NCBI GenBank assembly: GCA_000507305.1
Contig: DF240228.1
Span: 1 to 64,000, forward strand
Length of the DNA: 64,000 nt
Reading direction: 5' to 3'
Source of the DNA: Breviolum minutum Mf 1.05b.01
Taxonomy: Eukaryota > Sar > Dinophyceae > Suessiales > Symbiodiniaceae
This document shows positions 52,476-61,400 of the stretch, piece after piece. Both the position numbers and the translations under genes were made by a program. The stretch's first letter is position 1. Each line of letters starts with the position of its first letter. The notes beneath the pieces are model-generated. The model saw nothing but the letters and a program-made list of their open reading frames with translations, had not been told where the DNA came from and did not search any database.

Positions 52476-55400
52476 NTTTTTCTTTCTTTCTTTCCTCATT
52501 CTTTCTGTCTGTCAGTCATTGATTCATTCCTTCTTTCCTTCATTTATTCATTCATTCTTTCTGTCAGTCAGTCAGTCAGTCAGTCAGTCAGCGTACAAAC
52601 ATGAAGGTATTATTGCTGAAGCAGGGGTAAGTTTGAAAGGATTCGTTAGAATGAGTTTTGCAAGGCCAAAAGCATCCCTTGTCATCTTTGTCCTGTTTTT
52701 TGTCATGTTGTTTTGGACACAACCTTGATTTCATCCCCGAAAATGATGTAAATCATTACGGATGGCTGGTCACTTGCAGGTTTACCCTGGGTGGTCTTTT
52801 GGCCATGGGTTTGGGACCTCAAGTTGGGTCAAGTGTTCCTGCTGATCCTCACTGGAAGATAAAGCGGCCCGCGGCTTTATGTCATATAAGAATCCCAGAA
52901 TCTTCATGTGAATCAGACTTCACCGCTGATTTGCAGAGATCGCTTTGCAAGGTGTAGATCAGCACATGGAAGCAATCATGGACGTATCGGGCAAGGTGGG
53001 TTTTTCGACAAGGGCGTATTTTGGTATCCAGACATCGCAAGAGAAAAACTACTCTGGCCATTGTCAAATTTCTGAATCTATGATATGTAGCATGCTTGTG
53101 GGTGCTGAGAAGGGATGGTGAAAAACGCACACAAAAAGCATCTATATAATTGAGCGGCAATTTTTCGATAGCCACGTGGAGCAAGCTTGTGACTAACAGG
53201 CAACAGCTGAGCAAGGGCTGGAAGAGATGTTGGACAAGGTGAAGAAGTCGGGAGGCTTAGTGGATAGGCATGGATGAAGGTGTGGATCGATCAGCATGTG
53301 TTGAGGTTGTGGTTTTCACGGCTTTGCAAGAAGCGCAACTTCAGTTGGCAATTGAATTGGTGGATGATAGATTGCCTTCGATATCGCAATTCAACAATCG
53401 CAATGGGCATGCAACGGAAACTGCACACTATATACACACATCTACACACTGTGCAGATTTGTCCATTTTACACTCACAGGACAAGTACAACGTTACAAGT
53501 CCTTCCCTTGGGTACGTTTCAAATCTGTTGAGTTGTCAGGACTTGGGAGGACTTGGAGCTGGTGATCAATCCGTACAAGGTGGGCCCAGCAGAAATGTTG
53601 ACCTGGCGTGTCTGACCATATTTTTCTGCAAAAAAGGCCTTTTGTGCAAGACACAATTCAGTGCGAAGAAACATTTTGTGGCATTTTTTACTCACTTCAA
53701 TTGCCCTTGAGCATCGACACCGGCCAATTTTCCCATTGAATATGGGTCTTTTTTCGTTGTGACACCACTGCAATGACACTCAGCAGGACAGCAAAGATGT
53801 TTTTGTCCTTGGTTCCATCGAAGACATCACGGTGGCGCTGGAAGACTCCTTGGTGACTATTTCTACCATTGTGACTCGGAGGATGTGTTTTGTGCGACAA
53901 AATAAGACTATGATATGCCGGATATGCTATCTATTGCTAATATATTTGTATCATAGACCAAGTACACATATAATACGCATATCTACACAAATAATTTTAC
54001 ACGGTGAAACCCTTTGATGCTGTGATACCTCCTTGTTCAGTTGCAGAGTGACATAGGAGCAAATGTTTGTGTGACTTTGGGAAGATCTGTTTTCCGCACG
54101 TCCCAGGCTGGAAGTCGTTACGTTGGACCTATTCGTGCAGAGGCGGCAACATTTCAATGTTTCCCTCCTTGGATTGAGATGTTTTTTTTTTTCTGGTGAA
54201 CAAAACCCTCAAGTCACGGTGCTGAAATCTGAGCGGCCATTGGAAAGGTGGAACAATGGCAGAAGGATCTGCTGCTCTTCCAGGACGTTCGGAATGTTTG
54301 GACAGCACTCATCCTGAAACTTGCTGTTTCAATTGCATTCCTAATATGAAAGAGGGTGCAAGAGGTTTCGAGGTCAGAGCGTTTGGTCTGGAATCTAGAA
54401 TTGCATCTATCCTTTTTCAGAGGGCAGATTTTTTTCAGGGGGCAGATTTCTGCAAGGCAGTATTGGAAGAACTAGCAACATCTTCACCTTTGAAGTGAAA
54501 CGATGCTTAAAGCAATGAACTTTCGTCGGACAAATATACAATTTAGATTAATGCAGTCACATCTAGTGCTGGCAACTTTCTTCTCCTTTTTCTTCCAGGA
54601 GACTCTGGATGAATGGCTCAACGTGCAAAGGAATTGGATGTACTTGGAGTTTCTAAGCAGCAACCATGCAATCTTTGTAAACACCCGCCTCTCTGCACTC
54701 GTAGCTTCATTCAGAGAATGCAAAAGCTTAATGACAACTAAGAAGGTTCTTGTTGCCACCAGCCCAGGTCCATTTTCAATGCTGGTGACATCAAGAAGCA
54801 GCTGCCTGGAGAGAGTGCCAAGTTTCAAGAGATTGTTCCTTGATCAAAGTGCAAGAACGACAGGCCGTGGGGAAGGCATCTCTCGGATACTTGTGTTATC
54901 TTCTTTTGCTTGCAACCAACATTCCTATCCATTGGTATCCATTTGTATCCATGATGTCAGTTATAAGTTGTATATAGACTGAACCTAATTTGAACGTTAT
55001 ATAATATATGGTAGACTCTTTGAATTGGCTGCAAGCGTAGGGCAGGTAGTGGAGGACTCGAGGGTGGTGTTGGAAAGATGTGCTTTGACAGGCCAAGAAG
55101 CCTAGTAGCCCAGTTTAGGGAACTCCCTTCAAACAACATATTTTCTTTTCTGAATAAAAATGGTGGAGCGGAATGTTGGTGTTCTGTTCCGGGCTTATGG
55201 TGGTCCATGATGGGTAATGATCGTTGTCAGTACTCGTGATGCCTGTATTACATAGTCTAGGAGTGAAATTGATTTGCCCATTGGCCACGCAATGAAAAGA
55301 AGGTGTAGCAGTCGAAGGCAGACGGAAGAAATGGATCAATGTACAAAGAATTCCAACAGCATGGTTTTCATTGTTATCTCAAGTTATCTCTGCTGTTATC

Positions 55401-58400
55401 TCATGTTCTTTCAATGTCCCTCACAGACTTGTGGTTGGTGGAGAAAACCCATTGTTTACTAAAGAAGGCACGTATGAACATTGCCAGAACGGGCCAAGGA
55501 TGTACAATGGCGCCAAATCATGAAGGAGAGCTGCCGGAAGAATCGTGTTTTTTGCCACCCACATAGACGAGAGGTTGCTTTGAACCAAGAACCTCTTCAC
55601 TTTCATCAGTAAGTTTAGTGTGTATCATAAAGATTGAGACATGAGAAACTTGCGGACCCATCCAGGCAGGCAAGCCCACGAGATCTGTTTTGCAAAAGGT
55701 TAATGCAACTTTTGAAGACAGCAGCTATGAATGGCAGAAGATGAATGAATGATGACGATGATGATGATGATGAGTGAATGAATGAATGAATGAATGAATG
55801 AATGAATGAATGAATGAATGAATGAATGAATGAATGGATGAATGAATGAATGAATGAATGAATGAATGAATGCATGATGATGATGAAGAAGATGAAGATG
55901 AAGATGAAGATGAAGATGATGAGGACGACTACGACGACGCCAGTGGTGATGATGCTGATGTTGGATGTTGATTGTTGATTGTTGATTGTTCGTGGTTGGT
56001 TCTTGGTTCTTGGGTGTTGGTTGTTGGTTGTGGACGGTGTTGGTTTTTGGTGGGGTTGTTTTTGGTGTGGTTGTTTTTGGTGTTCTTGGTGTGGTTGTTG
56101 TTGTTCCCGTTGTGGGGGTGGTGGTGCTGGGTGATGATCATGGTTGTCCTTCACTTGAGATAGCCTCTCTTTCCAGGAGACCTACGAATACGCAGTGGCT
56201 CTGAAGGCTGCAACAAAGCCAGGACGATTGGAACTCTTCAAGGCAAGATTTGGCAAGATGTCAAACGTGCCAGGAATGCGGGGTTGGACCGTTAGATATG
56301 AACCATATCATATATTCGTTTGAAGTTGTTTCAGTTGGGTGTGAGTTTCCCATGCATACTTTTGGAGTGCTTGCGATTAGCTGATTGCTGTGCCAGAAAG
56401 CCAGCGAGACGTTGGATCAGATTCAGAAGCAGCTGGAGGAGCAGCTGCGCAACTGTTCTACAGAATTTATTCTTTCTCTTTCTCTCTATATTCATACATT
56501 ATATTAAATCATTATATGTATCTATCATATGATCTTTTTATTCATTTATATATATATATATATGTACATGACGAGTCCTCATACAATCGCAGACCGCAGA
56601 TAATCTCCAGATATTTTGCATTATTCAACTTCAATTCATGCGAGACTGCAGGAGCAACAATCAAACACCGTGTGAAATGCATTATGAAACAGATGGTAAA
56701 CCAATATTTGCATGGCACGTGCGGAAATTTTGCAGGACTACTTGCTCTCGAAGTGCGTTGCTTTCCCACGTTTCTTCTTCCTCTCCAACGTGGGGGAGAC
56801 CCAATCTTGATAGACGGTCTGGTTGGCCCCATTCTTGAAAAATTATTGGCATTTTATGAGTTATGAGATTGCATTTGGCACCTTGTTTCTGGCTTTGAGA
56901 TCATTTGACACGCAAGCTTTTCAAGCAGAGCACCCTTAAGATGGGATAGATCCTTGGTCAGTCTAAAGAGACAGCCTCCAATATGAGCAATGTTCAGCCA
57001 AGAATCCAAAGGATTATAGGCAGCTGGTTTGAAAAAGCGGTGGCTTTCTGTTCAACTAATAATCTAATTGTTTCTGATGGTCTGATGGACTTCTGCTTCT
57101 CAAAGCCTGGCTCCGACGTCTGTAGTTCGTTCCCTACTCTGCCGGCGCGAACCATGAATTTTGTGCAGCACCTCTCGCGAAAAAGTCTGGCCGCCCAGCA
57201 GCGACGTGCGTTCGAGCTGGAAGAACGGAAAGCAGAAGAGGAAGCAAAATGTCAGCACTGGCTGGAAGAAGAGATGAACAAATTCAAGGCATCTCTGGCA
57301 TGGCTTGCGTTGAATGCTTCCCAACAGATTATCAGATTGTGCTTGTGAGCTTTACTGAAGATTATTTCTAGGTGCTGCAGGGCCAGTATTGATGCAACAG
57401 AATCAGACAAAGCTTCGTTTGTTTCCCTTCTTGCAAATTCAGCTTTGATGTAGTTCCAATCATTGCACTGCATTGGCTGTTTCAGGAGCACTGCATCCAG
57501 CAAAGTGAACGTGGCAAGAACTTTGGAAAGATGTTCCTCACAAGCAAGCCACCGAAGGCGAAGAAAGATGAATGCATCTCGGACTTGATCTACTCATACC
57601 ATGAGCATGTGAAGCATGTGTAACCAAGCGCCGCTGTTGCACTCTTGACATGCTTTTGTGACCAACAAGGTCTTGCCCTCCTACGTCAAGAATTGGACAA
57701 GTTGGGATTTGAGAAGGCTGGAATACCGGGGATGATAATAGATATCCGGCATGAAACGTCGAAACAGGTTGCCAGGAGAGAGCAAAACTCTGGGAGATCA
57801 TAGCTGGGAGCTGTGTCTGTTTGAGCAGTGGTCAAGACTCTGCTAATTCCACATGGTTCCACAAACAATTGGATAGTAAATGATGGTCATGAACTAGTCT
57901 TGGCAAAGTGATGACACATGACCATCCCGCATTTTTTTTGTTTGACTTTCGACGATGGCACACGGATGGTGGCTTTGAGGTCGAAGTCAAACCTGCTCTG
58001 ACGGACAAGTGGCGGGGATCAGGACCTTTTGCAGGGCTTATGTTGCTTGGAATTACTGTCGAATGATTGAATGATTCGATAAGTTTGATGCTCCCTCATA
58101 CACCTCAGCACTCCATCCTTTTCATGCAGTGTTGAATTCATATGCGGGCAAGTACGCATTTGCCACAAAGCTGTTTGATGCAGGCAAAAGCAACTTGCTA
58201 AGAACAAGGGTACAATACGGAGTGACACAGTAGTACATGAACACTTCTTACCTCCGATCCTCTTGGAGTCACCTATCAAACAGTAAACATATCCTTCGAG
58301 GTTCGTTTCAGAGCTTGCTGTCCATGCCTCCTGGAAGCGGTTGCCTAAAGAGTCCATTGAAGAAGAGCCAGAGGCTGGATCCCTTACAAGAAAACAAACC

Positions 58401-61400
58401 ATGGATGACCATGGATGACCATGGAGCACCATGGGCTCATCTTTCGGTTGGAAAAGTTTAAAGTTGAAAGGTTGCTATGAACAGTTTGAACAGCACCTGT
58501 CACTGCCAGGTGGTTGGAGGCTTGATGGATACCTGTGCCATTTGCTCTGAGATACGTCCACTGATAGCCTTGGTTCCATGCAGCTTGGCCGTAATGAGTG
58601 GAAACTGAGGGATGCCAAGCGGTGCCAACCTCTTTTCGTTGTGGTTCAGATTGTTGGTCCATTTCAGAGTAAACCACCCCAATCACCCGCTGGCCACCTG
58701 ACCCACCCGAGGTGGTCATGTGATTTGTGCAGAATGCCACGCAAAAAGGAACAGCCAACGTTGCCCTTTCTGCCGAAAGGTGGTTCGTTGCACCACGCAA
58801 GGCCTCTTTTTTCCATGATGCTTTGGGATCGATAGGGACAGGATGGTCAGCCGGTCAGCATAAGATTGGTTTTTAGTGCAGTATCAATCAAAGAACGTCT
58901 AAGATCACGCACTGCGCAAAGGTTAATACAGATCTGGCCCTTGGATCTGGAAGGGTAATGGCAGACTGGGGCTCACTATACACAATCGTAGCCATCCACT
59001 TCCAAAAGACTGTACGCAGAATCTTAATAGTCGTAGGAAGACGCAAAATTGGAACAAAGAGTGCTGTCTGGCAACAGAGATAAGCAATGCATGTTAAGCC
59101 ACATTTAGATCCCAGAGCATTGTGTGATGGCTGCTTTGGAATGTTTTAAAGTCTTCTGCCTCAAGTCCAGTCGCAACTTACTGTGTCCTCAAGCGAGGAA
59201 CTTGTCATGCAACGCATTCGGAAAAAGTTGCTTTCGCTAGCCGAAAGCAGAATGCAGCGCATGCATTTGTTGCGGTGTGGATAGGGTCATGACATCAGAC
59301 GAATACTGATGATACTGCCCATTGCATGAAAGTGGAGCACACTCACAGCTGCTGAAAAGTTGTGAAGATGCTATCGCTACGGCACATCAGTGCTGTGATG
59401 TGATTGCGTGGAATCGAAGAAGTTTGATAGCAGGACAGCAATTTTGATAGGTTGGATAGCTCACTCGTGGAAATCTGGCAATTCGAACGATCGAATTCCC
59501 CACGTCCACACACTCACCATAATTATCCACAACTCGACGTGGTTATGACAGAGGCAATCGGTTTGAGCCATCCCATTGTAAGTGGGGCCTATCCGATGCA
59601 TCCGATGCACAGACCCCTTTAAAGATTTGGGGCCTAGAATCTTTTTATGTATAAAGCTGCCTTTTTTGAACTGAGAACTTTGTATAGCTCTTTTCTCTGC
59701 TTTGCAGCAGTCTGAGGGGTGAGTCTCTAAGTTTTTCGGAGCTCACTGTCGACATTTGAAGTGATCCAAAAGCCTCCCGACTGCACAGATGGCAGCACAG
59801 TTTTGCACCTCTGCCATGGAAAGCATCGAAAAAGCTGCGCTCGCTGCATGTCGTTTCCTACCAAGATTTGGTTTTTTGTTGCCTTTTTTGTCTTATGAAA
59901 ATCATCCAAACAAATCCTGCCCTCAAAGAGGAATGAATGGGAAAACCATGATTAACAAACTTTAAAAAACATAGCCATCCCTACACAACTTTAGTAGCAC
60001 ACTTGATATCCGAGCCCTGTTGCTAAGGATGAACTTTTAGAGATTCTCTCCCAAGCGAAAAGGCCCCAGGCTTCGGGAAATCTGATGGTTGAGTGGCATC
60101 TCCTGTTTCTCTGTTCTTTGTGTGTAGTGGATGTACTACTATAAATATTGTCGATTCTAAATTTACAAAGTATGCCTATATTGCTTTGTTTGATTCCTTT
60201 TCGAGGAGTCAGCTGGTAGAGAGACGATGGAGTAGAGAATCAACATGAAGACGAATGATGGATACATAATATGTTGGAAATGCTTTCCAAAACAAAAACA
60301 GGGGATAAAACAGCACGGCGGCTAATCTTTCTCATGCAAAATGCAGCACAATGCTACCCTCCCACTCCACACCTTGAGAAGGACGGATATCAAAAGAATG
60401 GATGTTGTTTAAGCCAAGCGACGTGACCAATTTCAGCATAATATGGAGTGATACAATTTCCATTTTTGGCATGAATTTTTTGCCAAAACCAGAAACTACA
60501 AAACAGCGAATGTAGAAGCTGTTTTATATTTAAGTACCAACCGACAATCCGCAATTCTAACAGCTTGAGCCACTTGGAAATCTCAAAGAGATTGGGAAGA
60601 TGTGAGAAACAGATGGTGAAAATCTGGCTTATATGACACGAACTGATTCCAATTCAGATTGCCAACGTTTCTGCATACAGTGAAGTGTTACATTGCAAGC
60701 TTCAACTTTGCAGCCTGGAGGCCGTGCAACCCCACTTGCGAAAGTGTTTCGATAACCTGGTGAAGCTGAAGCAAGGAAACCAAGTCAAAGTTCTGGCAGG
60801 TTGACAACCATGAAAGGTGGATCATAGGAGACACAACCAGACTTTTGCGTCCATACAGAGTCTTTACTAAAGACTTGTTTGGACCAAGGTTTGGAGATGG
60901 TGCCAACTCCACCGACATCCATGCAATGCTCAGTGGCGAAGGTGAAGAGATTCCCTTCTACAAGATGTTGAAGGCATTGCAGCACAATGGGCATATTAAT
61001 AGGCATGGCATTCTTATGATAGGCATCAAATGCGAGCGCTCTCGGTGGAGCCACCAGAGCGTGGCTGAAAGATGAACAGTTTTGTTCTTTAGTTAAGCTA
61101 AACTTCAATTTTCACCACTTTTGGCCTCTTGGCAATGGTCTCAACCCTTCGAAAAAGGTGTTGTAGTCTACTCTACTCACAACGAATGCATTGCTCGGAA
61201 TGATCTCACTTTGTGGTTTGACTCGATGTTAAGATCAAACATTTTATGCCTTCCCTTAAAAGGTTGTAGTCGGCAACCGCGAGATTCTTAGTTTGAATGA
61301 CATAGTTTACTGAACAGGCGCAAAGCTAGATTCTGCACTGTATATCTATACTCCATACCAGCAACTAGAAGTGCGAGTGATGCCAGGCAAGAAATGGTGT

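Noticed and set aside
52125-52604. 159-aa plus-strand ORF with poly-S/L
   Set aside because: It is a pyrimidine microsatellite with N gaps inside a dynein intron.
55615-56154. Minus-strand 179-aa ORF rich in H, Q, P and repeated SFIH
   Set aside because: It is a translation of the ATGA/GATGAA microsatellite and flanking TTGG-rich repeat within a dynein intron.
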